A DNA stretch of 64,000 nucleotides from Absidia repens (taxonomy: Eukaryota > Mucoromycota > Mucoromycetes > Mucorales > Cunninghamellaceae): NCBI GenBank assembly GCA_002105175.1, contig MCGE01000003.1, positions 434,001 to 498,000 of the forward strand, written 5' to 3'. Of the stretch, positions 11,512 to 24,153 are shown one piece after another (position 1 is the first letter of the stretch; each line of letters starts with the position of its first letter). The notes under the pieces are model-generated. The model had not been told where the DNA came from and made no database searches. It saw only the letters and a list, made by a program, of their open reading frames with translations. The position numbers were made by a program, and so were the translations under genes.

Positions 11512-12717
11512 CTAGGGATTGAATCCACCAGGGACTTTATCACGAGGAGCATCAATAGAAGGCAGAATGTCCCACATTTGACGAGCAATGTTCAGTTGAG
11601 ATTGGCGTGCTTCCTCCCCTGACGTCGCACGGATAGCCAAATACTTTCGACCGAAGATATTTGCAGGGGCTTCATCATATTGATTGTGGCCAGACACAAC
11701 AATTCCACCGGCTTCTTGTAAAATGACCATGGCCGCCGTCACATCCCATTCCCAGCATCCGACTTCCCAATACACATCCAAACAACCTTTGGCGACCAAG
11801 CACATATTCAATGCCGCCGACCCTGTAGTGCGTATACTGTGAGCTTCCACGCCGTTATTGTGTCCAATGCGTCTTAACAGCGTATGAATAGCGTCAACCT
11901 TCTTGTCCAGTACACCAGAGGAACGATCAGATCCGGCCTCTGTGGCAACTAAACATTGAGATAGACTGGTGAGTGGTAGTGGTGGTTGAAAGAGTGGTAG
12001 AGCCGTGGTGCGGTTGAGATAAGAGCCAAGACCTTGAGCAGCAGAGTAAAGCTCATTCAATAAGGGGTTATACACCACACCTAGCACAGGAGTTTTGTCA
12101 ATAGTCAACCCAATAGATACGGCAACAAAGGGATATCCATGAACAAAATTGGTGGTACCATCTAGTTAATATATATTAGCACATCTTGTGAAGTTAGTAT
12201 CATAGGACATGCAGCATTCTCCTTACCTTTGCTTTATCGTTTCTTTTCACTTACCGATAGGGTCAACAATCCACGTAGGTTCCGAGGTGAATTCCGTGGC
12301 TGTACCTGCCGCCATTGTTTCTTCACCAATGAATCTATAATAAAATCATTGAGCATAACATGCTATATTGCCTTGGATAATTACTCATAGCAGCAAGGAG
12401 ATATGTATTTATTACCTGTGTGTTGGATAAGTGGCAAAGAGTTTATCCTTAATAAATTGTTCCACAGCTTGATCAGTTTCTGTCACCAAGTCACTTGGAT
12501 TGTCGTATTTTAATAGAATATTTGCTTGTCCGCCTTTCATCCTTGCATCCAAGGCACGTTTGATAATGACACCAGCGTCCTGAGCGAGCGCGATAGCAAA
12601 TTCTAAATATTCTGTCAGAGCAGCTATACAATGGTAATATTAGTAAAATGATATGGTAAGAGAAGAAAGAGAAAGAGAGATTCCATTTTCTATTTTATTT
12701 TTACTTTGTTGTTCCAT
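11512..12717 (-). CDS. inositol monophosphatase family protein
   Basis: Exons 12705-12717, 12416-12623, 12255-12334 and 11512-12161 give 316 aa. It carries the metal-binding signatures of the family: GEE (about 75), [18 protein letters not shown] (about 93-110) and [17 protein letters not shown] (about 235). It should hydrolyse myo-inositol phosphates to free inositol with Mg2+, in the cytosol; related sugar or nucleotide phosphatases share the fold, so the substrate is inferred. The first exon is only 13 bases and is supported by phase and a GTAAAA donor. Its promoter faces that of the DUF7137-type gene at 13138, about 420 bases away. Confidence 0.93.
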
Positions 12718-13137
12718 TGATGTAACAAAAAAAAAAAAGGCAACTTTGGAAGAAAAATAAAAAGAATGGGTCTGACAGAATGCGGCCTATGGGGTTCATC
12801 GATTATCTGAGATTGAATGTCAGCGAATCAAAGACTTTTCTTCAGCAAGGAAGATCTTCAATGTTGGCAAATGTACAGTACAACATATAGAAATGTATAA
12901 CATATAGTTTAGTTATGATAAAATGAAGTAATTCTGGTAATTGTAAAAACATACATTAAAAGAGATTTTCTGTTGATAAAAAGGAGAGATGATAACTGAT
13001 CATAAGCAGGATTCGTTTATAAATATGGTACCCTTCATTTTTTTATTTTTGGAACTCCATATTGATTTAAAATTTCTTGGTCTCCTTTTTTTTTTTTTTT
13101 TTTGCTTTTCTTTTCTTTCTTTTCAAGATATCGAGTA
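12718..13137. promoter_or_regulatory. shared divergent promoter region
   Basis: This 420-base gap separates the minus-strand phosphatase start from the plus-strand secreted protein start. It is AT-rich with T/C-rich tracts at 13085-13125, next to the downstream start. No specific operator can be named. Confidence 0.45.
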
Positions 13138-14185
13138 ATGGCACCTTTTAAATCGTTTTTATTAATATTTTTGACTTTATGTTGTATTTTGGTCATTGCG
13201 GACCCTGTTGACCTTGAAAAACGAAGTAAGTGGATATCCCTTAAACCTATAACGATTTATATGCACTCACACCTCTTCTTCTTTTATTCTTTTCTTTTCC
13301 TTTCAACTAGTCCCACAAGGTACATAAGGCTTTACAAAATATATCATATAACGACTTGATTTACATTTCATACTTCAATTTTTAATTTATTTTAGCTGCC
13401 CCTCCACCTTCAGGTTCAGCCTCGGGTCAACAACAACAACAACCATCATCATCACAAGTCGCACCTGCACCGTCAGGCTCTTCATCTCAAGGAGCAGGTC
13501 AGCCTCAAGCTAGTGGCAATGGGACAACACCTAACACTGGAAACAACACAGCAAGCGCAGCTCCAGGCAACAATACGAACTCAATGGGTAATCTTCCTAC
13601 TTCAGCAAGCTACGGTGTGACAGTACAAGTTGGTGTGGCGACATTTTTGGCACCTACGGCAAGCAAATCCGTGTCACCCTTGTATCGTGTAGATGCGAAT
13701 GAAAACGTTACCTTTAGTTGGTCATTTTCTAATCTTCTAGTCCGTCCTTCTAATTTGACATTGGCAGCTGTTGGCCCTCAGTCCGCCACCTATATTATCG
13801 CAGCAATGAATGGGGATGCAACAAGTTATGTATGGCAATTGAATTCGGTGGTACCCAAAACACCTTTGATGAACGGCTATTATCAAATTCAACTCTACGA
13901 TCAACGTGGTCCTACAGCAGTACCCAGTCCTGGTTGGCTGATGCCTCAAAGTCGGTTGACCATTGCCTTTTACACTCCTGAGAGCTATCAACCTATCACC
14001 AATAGTAAGTGCACGTACACCTAAATATTTATCACTCATTTCATTCTCTTTCGTTAGGTAATTATTGTCCAACATGTTTCTATAGTGCAGCACTGACATT
14101 GAAGGATACTTTTGGACCTTTGGGAATCGCATTTGGTATCGCCTGCTTGACTTCTGGATTATTCATTTATGGCCTTATTTATTGA
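13138..14185 (+). CDS. secreted, membrane-tailed DUF7137-type protein
   Basis: Exons 13138-13225, 13396-14004 and 14058-14185. A signal peptide (MAPFKSFLLIFLTLCCILVI) is followed by a Gln/Ser/Asn-rich stretch, then a beta-rich domain with YRVDANENVTFSWSF, TPLMNGYYQIQLYDQRG and PSPGWLMPQSRL. The C-terminus has CPTC and a hydrophobic anchor (about 24 residues) ending GLFIYGLIY. The pattern fits the fungal DUF7137 family, of unknown function, probably at the cell surface. A 9-base microexon (13311-13319, TCCCACAAG, flanked by CTAG and GTACAT) could be included without changing frame. A paralogue lies at 32489-33587 on the other strand with the same PSPGWLMP and CPTC features. Confidence 0.85.
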
Positions 14186-14714
14186 TCGTGACGAGCCCTC
14201 CCTCGAAATTAACACTATTAGACCCCCCCCTCCTTTGTTACTAGTTAGATACCATTATGATTTACAAGCAAACTTACCTTTTATATCCACATTCTCTCCT
14301 TCATGTAGCATTCTATACTCTTTTTTATTTTTTTATTGTTCGGCATCTCACATTTTACTGGTCCCACCCCTTCACTTCCCCCTTCAAATTACAATTCGTG
14401 GATCTCTTCTATCTTTTTCTTATTTTATTTTTTTTACAAATAAATAAACTATTTTTTAGACTATTGTCTTGAAAAAGAAAATATATATATATTCCTTCTA
14501 TACGTCTTTATATGTAAATGAAATAGGGCAGGCACGTATGGCTACCATAGTTAATTGTCTGCGTCCAGTTTTCATTTGATTACCGTTTAAACCCCGCTCC
14601 TCGACAAAAAAAAAAGAAAATCGGGGAACCGTTTTTTTCCTTGTTTTTTCTTCAATACCGCACTTCTTTTTGATCTTTAACAAAGCGCCGCTAGATTACT
14701 ATTATTATCTCATC
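14186..14714. other. intergenic, 3' flank and next promoter
   Basis: T/C-rich sequence with AATAAA near 14441 that can serve the upstream gene. TTTAAACCCCGC at 14586-14597, 120 bases before the next start, resembles the CCCGC box found upstream of other genes here. Confidence 0.4.
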
Positions 14715-16935
14715 ATGGAAGACGATAAACTTGACTTTGGCGATCTTGATGATTTTGATGCGCAACAAGATGAACTTTTGGATGAAACTGGCGAATTTTC
14801 AAACAATATTGAAGACCTTGCAGCACTTGAAAAAGAACTCGGAATAGATGACTTGGACAGTATCAACACTCAACAGCCTGCGTCGACATCCGAACCTCCA
14901 TCTTCCTCTTCCACTGATCCAAAGAAATCTACCTCTTTATCGTCGACTAAGCCTGTGACAATACCTTCTAGCACGAAAAACAACAACAATAACGGCACAT
15001 GTATATCTGCTGATAACACCAATGTTTCCACCTCCTCTTCAAATAGCCGTCCTTTTGTCGCTCGAAATAAGCACCACTACCAAAACAAAGGTCATCGATA
15101 CAACCCATATCAACAAAACTATACACCCATGCCTTATCCAAATATGAATCTTTTCCCGATGCCTGGTGGAATGCCCTATGGACAAGACTTTATGAAGTAT
15201 GTTTACTGATTTTTTTATTATTATTATTATTGTGATTGATCTTCCCCTACTACCTTCATAAAATCACGTTATATACTATACAACCCCAATTTCCTAGTCC
15301 ATTCTACAACCATATACCCTACCCATCCTCCCCCTTCCATTTACATTTCCCCTTTCCCTGTCCTTTACACACACATGTATATATATATATATGCTTAGAT
15401 CACTATCTTTTTGAATATAAAGAAAAAAAAAGGAAAAAAAAAAAGACAAAAAAAATGAAAAGAGGAAAACCATAAAGAAAAGAGGCTGTAGAAAAATAGG
15501 GGAAAAAAGGAATGGGTGAAGAAAAAGGTGGAAAAAAAATGTTTAAAGTTGGTCGTACTAATTCCTTTTTTTTTTTTTTTTTTTTTTTTTTAGCATGGCT
15601 ATGCAAGGCAGAATGAATAACACCATGATGGGACTACCAATGATGGGCTACAACAGTATGTCAAATGGATCACCACAAAATCGACGCATTCATGTGAATC
15701 CAAAGTTTGCCGGCACTCGACCACCACATCCTCAGACTCAACCTCAACCTCAACGAAATGATGGGGAGAACAATCAGCAACATATATTGGCCCATCAGGG
15801 ACTGAAAGTCAACCAGGAACCAAATCAAAAGCAACCTGAACAGTACCGAAATGACCAGCCAACAATGGAGCACAAGCGACAAAACGATCGGAAACGACAA
15901 TACGATGGACAAGGACATCACCAATCCGATACATCACTGCGTATGGACCTACCTTCTCAACGACGACGACTGGATACAACATCCTCATCATCACAAACTC
16001 CATCTCTACAGTCGTCAACGGTGTCAACAGGAACTGTAAGTTTCGAAAAAGAAGACCAAAAAAAATAAAATAAATAAATAAATGATACATGTGATATATT
16101 GACTTTTGCATTTTATAGTACGAAAAACCAACCTATCGGCATACAACAACATCGTCATCAATTGGGCGGGCTATTGAACCTCAAGCACCGGCTCGTAGTA
16201 GCAGTGGTATTTCTATCCGCGGGGCTGCTATGGCTGCAGCTACTGCTTCCATCAACAACGCGAACGCATTCTACAGTCGTGATCACTATGCCTCACCTAT
16301 CAGAAATGAACGAACTCTCTCACCTTTGCCACAAAGGCAAACCTCAACTATACATACAAAGTCTGAAAATACCAACACACCTATCATTAGTCGACTAAAC
16401 CTCAACAAGAATAAACAGCATCTAGCTACAAGTGACAAAAGCGAAGTGAATAATACCATTTTACATCGTCTTGGTGGAAGAAACGACAGCAACATTAGCA
16501 ATAGCAGTGAAACCAGACCAGTTCGTGAACGCAACAATACTCCATCAAAAAATGACGATGATGTGCTCATCCCTCAATATGCTAATGGCAAGTCGTCCAA
16601 ACTGATCATATCAAACATCTCATCCAATGTGACTGAATATGATTTGAAGGCATTGGAACCCAAGGATGTCAAGGTAAGTTAGAAGAAGCAAAGAAATAAA
16701 GCAATGCAAAACAGCTAACTCTCCATTCTTATGTGTTTCAATAGATTGTCTCTTTGAATTCCCAAGACAACAAAGCAATCCTACTATTTGTGGGCATCGA
16801 CCCAGCTGTGAAATTCCGTCGAAAATACAACAGGTAACAATTTAAATATTACATACATACTCTTCTAATACTCTTGATATCTTTAGAACAATAGTGGGTG
16901 GCCAGCATATATCCGTGAACTTTGCCAAGCCTTGA
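14715..16935 (+). CDS. probable RNA-binding protein with C-terminal RRM-like domain
   Basis: Exons 14715-15196, 15594-16035, 16119-16673, 16745-16833 and 16887-16935 join in phase to 538 aa. The N-terminus is acidic (MEDDKLDFGDLDDFDAQQDE), followed by Ser/Thr/Asn-rich, then Gln/Pro/Met-rich, then basic low-complexity segments (KRQNDRKRQYDG). The last 75 residues look like a small, divergent RRM: SKLIISNISSNVTEYDLKAL (RNP2-like), KIVSLN, KAILLFVGIDPAVKF (RNP1-like) and GGQHISVNFAKP. I do not recognise the orthologue; a nuclear RNA-processing role is plausible from composition only. The intron before 15594 ends in a T run of over 20. Confidence 0.75.
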
Positions 16936-17455
16936 TTATCATCTTTCTCGGCCCCTTCATCATCGTTTTTAGTCATATAGCTCTATTCTTTTATTTTAGT
17001 TCTGCATATCACTATCATTTTATTCTTCTCTGCCCTCTTTTTTTTTTTTCTTTTTTTTTTTTTCCTTTTCTTTTATATATCTATATATGTTTATTGAAAT
17101 AAACAATGTATCTTTGAATTACTTCAGTGCTTGTATTTGATAGCTTTGGAAGCTGCTATTTATGACGGATGGCTATGAAGTTTGTTGTAGATGTCTATAT
17201 AAAAACCTTGATCGTTGTTTTTTTTTTTCTTTTAATGCTCTCAACTGCCATGTAGGGCATGATATGAGGTATTCTCCTTTTGAACTTCTAAAAAATCAGT
17301 CTACTGTAGTGGGTGCCACGAATTGTGGTTTTTTATGAAACTAGACAATCCCCAAATTTTTTCGTCTTAGTAGGTGGCCCCTTCGTACTCTACAGCCTTT
17401 AGTTTGCGGTCTTGTTTTTTTTTTATCCTACCACACGGAAAAACTATAAACTGGG
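16936..17455. other. intergenic, no gene seen
   Basis: 3' flank of the preceding gene with T runs at 17039-17063 and AAATAAAC near 17097. Nothing else is recognised. Confidence 0.5.
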
Positions 17456-17459
17456 TACA

Positions 17460-18909
17460 TATTGTGCGTCCACTCTAGTGGAGGTTACGTTGGTAACACT
17501 GGGTTAGTTGATTGATATGAGTGTTAGAGACAGGAATGGCACCGCCTCCCATTTCAAGTGACCTGTTACTATCAATGTGTCACTCAGGGAGGAGACTGCT
17601 TTTAGTGGAGGGCGAAGAGGATGTGGTGCACTACTTTTTTTTAAAAAAAAAAATCTTTATTATGGCAGTGATACCAGCCAGGAAGCAGGGGAGAACACTC
17701 GACATTGCAATATAGCAGCAGCTAGATTTACTACTTGGCCTAGGTTTATTAATTAATATGATTATATTAAATAATCCAAAACAGCCAGTTTGTCACTGGG
17801 ACACTAGGGAAGGGAGAGTGCTCATAAAGTTAGGGAGTGGTCTATAGCATTGGCTATACTAACGGCACAAACTAGATTTATCAATTTGAGGGGTTGAATA
17901 GATATGAGGTCTATCTTTGATACCGACCGTTCCAAGTCAATTGGAAAAGTCGATAATTCAGGAACAGGGAGGGGGTTGAATTAGTAATATGGGACGAACT
18001 AGAAAGATGGATTTGAAAGAGTGAACGTAAATCAAATACAATAACGGTTCTGCTCATTATGCGAAAATTCAGAGTACTATTGATAAAAGAGAATACTTTA
18101 TTGCAGCATATTGATAATTATTAAAACTAAGGACGAGGTGTTCATTGTAAGAAGGAATCTAATGAAAGGGTCAATTGGAGGAAGCTAATGTGAGATTTGG
18201 GGAATAGTCAATACTGTACTAGAGGTACAATTATAATAACATATTTGATATATTGTACAGTATATGAGAAAGACTATAAATGAATATCTTTTATTGAAGC
18301 GTAACAACTGTCAACACTGATCAAAAGAAATGATGGAAGTCCAAAACAGGGATCAGGTGGACAAGACATGGGAGACACTACTGCGACAATTTCATAAAAG
18401 CAAGTAAAAACAGACATATTTTATTCAGGTATAGATACAAAAAATGGTCAAACTAACACTAGTCTAAGCTAATGAAAACTCCGAAGTCAACCAATGGTGC
18501 CGTCAGATCCTAAATCCAAAATGGAAGGGTTCCCCATGCATCTTGTAATCCCTGTTCTGAAAACGCTTCTAAACTAGTTTCAATACTAACATTAGATTGC
18601 CACATCCTCTAAGTACTTGCATGGTGAAGGGAAAAAAGAAGAAAGAAAGTTTTTTTTTTTGAGGGCAATATATAATTAATTGCGAGGTTTTAAAGAAGCA
18701 CATCTTAGAGTGGGGACAACTTGGTGAAATCAAAGCAATGAAGGAAAAGTAGAATTGAATGGAACTAATCTAACAGTAGGAAAAGAAAATAAAAGCTATG
18801 TGTCTAAAGGATGTGGTATGTAAAATACATGGGGGGGAGGGCGTAGTTGGGAAGAAAGAAGAAGAAAAAGATGGATGAAAGAAAATTTCACGTATGCGGC
18901 ATTTGAAAT
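17460..18909 (-). repeat. dispersed repeat family A, copy 2 (reverse)
   Basis: Read on the minus strand, it begins with a box like TTTCAAATGCCGC (18896-18908; the following CACGTG has decayed) and passes a T/C tract. The core is reversed at 18520-18545 (CATTTTGG and GGGAACCC on the minus strand). Tail segments shared with the copies at 31.3-32.4 and 54.8-56.0 kb follow, for example CAATAAAG and GAATAAAA on the minus strand. The far end, near 17475, has GGAGGTTACG TTGG (plus strand), also present near 31410 and 54865. Confidence 0.7.
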
Positions 18910-19305
18910 ATCGCTTGTGGTGATTCTTGTGAGATTGGGTGGAATTTTTAAGAAAAACCGCCATGGTGGATGAATAGAAAAATATAAGAGAATGGAACAT
19001 ATTAAAAAAATTAAGTAGTGATGGGAGCAGAAAAATACAATAGTCGAAGCGTATTGGGAAAGTTTTGAGGAGAAAACACTTGTTCAATCACAATCGATCT
19101 AGACCAAATTTTCTCACATACATGATATATACTTGAAAATAAGATTCCATCTACGAGCCAAATAAATGCTTTTGCTCACCCCTCCCGCCTTGAAACCCAA
19201 ACCACTTGTTGGCAGTCCCGGTCCAATTAATATGGAATATATGGATGTTGTTTCTCTACGAATCAATACTAATTAAACCAAGTCATGCCACCGGTGGAAT
19301 CATTA
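18910..19305. other. intergenic, no gene seen
   Basis: AT-rich spacer between repeat family A copy 2 and the TA-flanked element. No coding structure is seen. Confidence 0.4.
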
Positions 19306-20206
19306 TGGTGCGGCTCGCTTATAATGTCTTCATTTCAAATTTTATGACTTCAATCGCAGTTTGAAAAATGCCTTTTAAAGTCTTTTATTTTTTTTTTTCT
19401 CCTTCCTTTCTTTTTTTTCTTTTTTTTTTTCTCAAGTCACCGCCATTTCATTGATCTCAATGGGATGATGTTCAACTGGGATTAGTGTCAGGACTAGTTT
19501 AGAAAGGTTTTCGGCTCAGGATTACGAGATGCATGGGGAAACCCTTTCATTTTGGATCCAGAATTTGGGACCACTATTAGATTAACCTTCATCTTAGTTT
19601 AGTATTGGTTGTCATTGTTATAATTACTACTGAATAAACTTTGTCTTGCCTTTTTCTATCATTTTTTGATTGTCTTGCCAAATGTATATACGTAGACTTA
19701 TTATAAGCAGAAACATACAAACGGGTGTGTGTCCGTACAACAACAACAAAATAGAAGGGATGGCACTTTTTATTGTACAAATAATAAATAAAAATAAATA
19801 AACTAATCCTCATTTGCAAGTCTTATATGCATCTACATCTACATCTACATCTACTAACTACGCTTGATATGGGAGCGGGAACAAGCAAAAAGCAGGACCT
19901 TGTTTTCTGTATAATATTTTACAGGTTTCGCGGTGTTGTACAAAATAAATGCACATATCATTTTCCTTTTTAGTACATCAGATACGATCAAATCCTAGGC
20001 CGGCCAGGCAGCCAAAGTCTTCTTTTTTGGAAGGCTGATAAGTTTTTCTTTCTTATAAAAAAAAAACTGATGTACACGTTTTGTTCTTAAAGGTCTGAAT
20101 TATCATGTTTATACATTATTTTTTTGAGGTGGCCATTTTTTAAAAAACCATCAGCTTTCTAGGATCATGCCTAGTATTTGACATTATGTATAAGTGAGTC
20201 ACACCA
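19306..20206 (+). mobile_element. TIR element with TA flanks, copy 1 (about 0.9 kb, non-autonomous)
   Basis: The left end reads TGGTGCGGCTCGCTTATAA; the right end is its imperfect complement (TTATGTATAAGTGAGTCACACCA). TA flanks both sides (19304-19305 and 20207-20208). A second copy, in inverted orientation, lies at 62876-63802 with the same TA flanks and similar ends. Shared interior marks include a family A core near 19530-19560 and a (TCTACA)n run near 19830. TA target duplication is typical of the Tc1/mariner group. No transposase frame is present, so it would need one supplied from elsewhere. Confidence 0.85.
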
Positions 20207-20625
20207 TACTATAAAATATTATAGTTTTGCTAGATTAGACATACATTATACATTAGTTCATTGTTCTTATTACGTATGCCATAGTCATAATCATTAACCC
20301 CCGCTCCCTTCCCCCCATGAAAACCTAAATGAAATCAGTGAATCTCTGGGGAGGTCCCATTAAAGTGAGAAATGACATAGGTATCAATACTCACACTTAA
20401 TTTCTCTCACCCCACCCCACACATACATACAAAAAAAGTTCCCAGTCGAGATGTCGCCCATGAACGTGTAAAATATGGTGAATGTCTAATCCTATTCCAT
20501 CTAAACCAACACTTCAACAACTACAACAACACGTCTGACACCCAATAGACCATTTTTCCTTTTTTTGTTCTTCAAACTGTCATCGGTATTTCAAAAAAGA
20601 AAATGCAAAGAGTTTATTTAAAAGT
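20207..20625. other. intergenic, 3' flank of acetyltransferase
   Basis: C-rich patches (20297-20317) and AT-rich sequence between the TIR element and the GNAT gene's stop. No gene is seen. Confidence 0.45.
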
Positions 20626-21157
20626 TTAGAATTTCAAGCTCATGATAATATTGACACGTTCATAACGAGGATGTGCACCGAGATGAGTGGTGACGAACCC
20701 ATATTTTTTATACAAGTTGATTGCTTTGACCAAAGAATCATTTGAGTAAATTGTCATATCAGGGTAACCTTGTCGCTTAGCCCAAGAAATACACTCCCTC
20801 ATCAAAGGGTGAGCATAGCCTTTACCCTGGTATGCATCTCCTACTGCCATTTTACCAAGTTCACACACACCATCATGAATAACGGCAGATACAGTACCGG
20901 CCACGTTATGATCTTCTTCTAATATAAACAAAATTTGGCCACCTGGTGCAAGAATAGTTTCCTCTGGATGCTCTAATTGCTTTACATCGGATGCTTCCAC
21001 TTTAAATAAGGTTGATACCCAATGCAAGTTCAGTTTCTTAAAATCGGGCTGATAAAGTTTGTTCCAGCTGGTAACAAAAAGCTTTTGCAGGATTTCCTAA
21101 GAGATAGAAAAAAGTCGAGTATTATACCCCGGCTTTCAGAGTTCGTTCCTTGACATC

Positions 21158-21195
<38 letters not shown>

Positions 21196-21442
21196 TTATC
21201 ATTATCCACTACATAGTAAATTGCTACACAGTCTCCAGGTACATTGGAAGATGATTTTTTCACTAAAGCACCGGTGGCCCATTGATTCTATTATGAACAT
21301 GTAAAATATAAATGAGTAAGCCATACTGAGAAAGAGGGGTGTCATTGGTTTGTGTTACTATTATTACCTCGTTAGCAAATTTGCTCCAATTAACAAATTC
21401 GTTTCGTACCATGGCATAAGTCGGAATGTTGTCAGTAGGCAT
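20626..21442 (-). CDS. GNAT-family N-acetyltransferase
   Basis: Exons 21368-21442, 21192-21287 and 20626-21096 give 213 aa. The second half holds the acetyl-CoA fold: ILFILEEDHNVAGTVSAV, CELGKMAVGDAYQGKGYAHPL (motif A, Q-x-x-G-x-G form) and AINLYKKYGF (motif B). The N-terminal 80 residues have no recognised motif. Its substrate cannot be predicted. The intron 21097-21191 is dominated by a T run of over 30 (plus strand). It shows no close similarity to the other GNAT gene at 47.5 kb beyond the fold. Confidence 0.88.
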
Positions 21443-22846
21443 ATTGATTCGACTGTAATGAATTATGTATATATGTATATATTATGATCGTTGTTGTCGT
21501 TAGAAGAGTATGATGAAAAGTGAGAGTAAGAGAAACAAAGTGATAGATGAATAATGAACGTCTTCTTATATATGTAATGCCTGGTTGGCTATGAGTCACT
21601 CAAACTCCTTTTTTTCTGCACAAATCCCCGGTTTTCGGAGTTCGGGTAGCTCTTTTGGATGATCCTGCCATCCATTCAAGGCTTCTTGTTTTTTTCAGAA
21701 ATCTCCCGGCCAATGTAATGCATTATTTTAACGTCTATTAACTATGATCATGGTCTAAATTTGTTTATTCGAATAGGACAGTGTCAACTGTATATAATAT
21801 CTCAATGCAGTGATTTCAACAAAGAGATAAGGTTCCAATATTCCTGGACGTATTTCCTTGCACAAAAAAAGAAGGATTATTAATCCATTCATTAGTTATC
21901 AAAAAAAGGTACTTTCAGTTTCTTTAATCCGAGACTTCGGAAGCGAGGATATAAATGTCCTGAAAGAAAAGACCATCTTATTTTGGATTGGCAACTTCAC
22001 ATTTACCGCTCAGCCAACGTCTCTGTGCCAACCAAAAACATTTATGCTCCGATGCATATAATTTTGCATCCCCCATAGCTGAAAAATTCATTACAATCAC
22101 TCACGATTAATAGAGTATACAGTAAAGTCTGGTGTAGTAATAGTCATTACTTTCTACTATAGTCAATAAATAACAAAACACTTCAACTTCGATATAAGTA
22201 TTCAAAGTGAAAGTATGAAATACGTATGAAACACACAGAAGGATTGGTTGACATACCAGTGTCACCATGAGTTAATAGTTGTTAAAAATAAAAAGATGTA
22301 TTATATTGAATTATAAGCGAACAGACGCTGGGATGGTTAATGCTAATCTAAATGAGTGAGGTGATGAATTGAAAGAGGAATCTATTATTGATGACGAAAT
22401 AAACGAATGATAAAAAAAAACATGGTTTATTCAGATGTAGGTATAAAACTATGACAACTAATACTAAGGAAGTTATTGATGGTATTGTAATTTAAATGGT
22501 GATCCAAAATGCAAGGGTTTCCCATCCATATTTGTATTGCAATTTCAAAATGCCCTTTACTCATATTCAAACACTAATCCAATTTGTCCGATGCTTCATT
22601 GAGGCCATTGATGTTTTATTAAGGGAGAAGAAAAAAAAAGACGTAGTTGAAAAAAAAAATCATGGTTTTCAATGTCGGTGTGACCTTTTTTTTTGGCAGG
22701 ACGAATAAAGCAAATTATCAAAAAAAAAAAAAAAAAAAGAGTATAAAGTGACTAATATGTAAGTTCAAGATATGGATAAATGGAAAGGAGAGGAGACGAA
22801 ATAAAATCTAAACTATGGCACCCCAATTTCGGCCAATGTACCATTG
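21443..22846. other. intergenic with one degraded family A remnant
   Basis: No gene is seen. Near 22425-22545 the minus strand shows a worn family A core (on the plus strand, AATGCAAGGGTTTCCCATCC at 22509-22528), with GAATAAAC reading upstream. A GAAATCC-like GC patch near 21625-21650 precedes the acetyltransferase gene. Confidence 0.5.
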
Positions 22847-24066
22847 TCATCCAGTGGGCACCTTCGCTGATATTTCCAATACAAACACACTAGTCAATGT
22901 ACCTGAATTTACTTTCACATGTGGAATTGTCACGTCATCGTCAATTCTGTCATCTCTATGGTCATCGTCGCCATTCTCATCACCTACAAACTGCCATTCA
23001 TCAAATTCAAACGAGTCCCTTGAGATCAATCGGCATTGAAGCGACCATTTGTCCAACAAAAACTGAATACTTCGTTTTGAGCTTCGTTCTTGATAGGCCG
23101 AAACAAATTTGCATTTACTGTTGTGTCGATGAATCACATAGGCTACTGTCATTAGCAGCTTTTCAAAATCTAAAAAGAGGAGTACAAAAAAATAAGTTTG
23201 ATACATGCCACTGAGAACCACTAGGCATTGTAGCCATTGCATGCTCTTTGTTTACTAACCTGCTGGGTCGTAAAATGTGTCGCTTCCAAGGATATAATCT
23301 AATTTTCTACCATGCCATTCGATACATATATCATTCACAAGTCGATCTACGCCATTAATAGATTCAATGTCACCCCATTCCAGTGCGCGGACCCAGAGAT
23401 TGGAAGTCGAGGATACAAACGTGCCATTTTTTTCAGTCGTTGAAATTCCATTCAGCTTCAGACATGATCTTGCCACGGGAATGATTGAAGGAATATCAGT
23501 AACGATCAAGTAAGGATGTGGTTCCAATTTCGTCAGTACTAAAGAAGGGAGTGAGGTACCTGATTTAGATAGAAGGGGAAAAAAACCCCGGTGCTAAGTA
23601 AGCAAATTTCCGTCAACTATAAGCACAATGTTTGACCACTTACCGGCACCAACCTGCGAAAGATACGTAAAAGTTATGATTAATACATTGTTGCATGCAG
23701 TGCATTCATATTCGCCTGTATTTCGTTTACCTCGAGCACAGACTTGTTTTTGAACGAATTCCTATGATACCAAACGTATCTGCTGAGTACGAGAGAAGAT
23801 GGCCAAATGTAATATCCATACGCTGAATCCATTAACTAGAAATACCATATATAGAAAAGGTGAGAATTCAATGGTGATGATAGTTACAACTTTTACCTCT
23901 TCTACATAGATGGTTATATCACTTTCGTTTTCTTGATCAGAAGAGTAGTCAATTCGCCCTATCCTAGATTAAAGAAATATAGAAAGATAATGTTGGTCAA
24001 CTATGATTTTAATACAATTGTTTTTCTTGGAAGTGCGCAAAAGATATACCTTTGATTCGATTTCAT
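22847..24066 (-). CDS. METTL23-like methyltransferase
   Basis: Exons 24050-24066, 23897-23963, 23731-23835, 23644-23653 (10 bases), 23260-23559 and 22847-23169 join in phase to 273 aa. Features in order are AYGYYIWPSSLVLSRYVWYH, KSVLEVGAGTSLPSLVLTKL (AdoMet motif I, split across the microexon), LDYILGSDTFYDPADFEKLL and FVSAYQERSSKRSIQFLLDKW. This order fits the METTL23 branch of the METTL21-type methyltransferases (PF10294); animal METTL23 methylates histone arginine, but the substrate here is unknown. About 70-90 bases upstream of the start is the box TTTCAAATCCCCGCACATGTG, as in family A repeats. Confidence 0.85.
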
Positions 24067-24130
24067 ATATCCACAAGAACCATCACAACGTCGAGGACAG
24101 AACGGCAAAAATAAACTGAGGAAATCAATT

Positions 24131-24153
24131 CACATGTGCGGGGATTTGAAATG
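24131..24153 (-). promoter_or_regulatory. CCCGC/E-box-like upstream box
   Basis: Minus-strand reading is CATTTCAAATCCCCGCACAT followed by GTG, 65-87 bases upstream of the METTL23-like start. It matches the box that opens family A repeats (TTTCAAATCCCGC then CACGTG). A promoter role is inference from position and recurrence. Confidence 0.5.
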
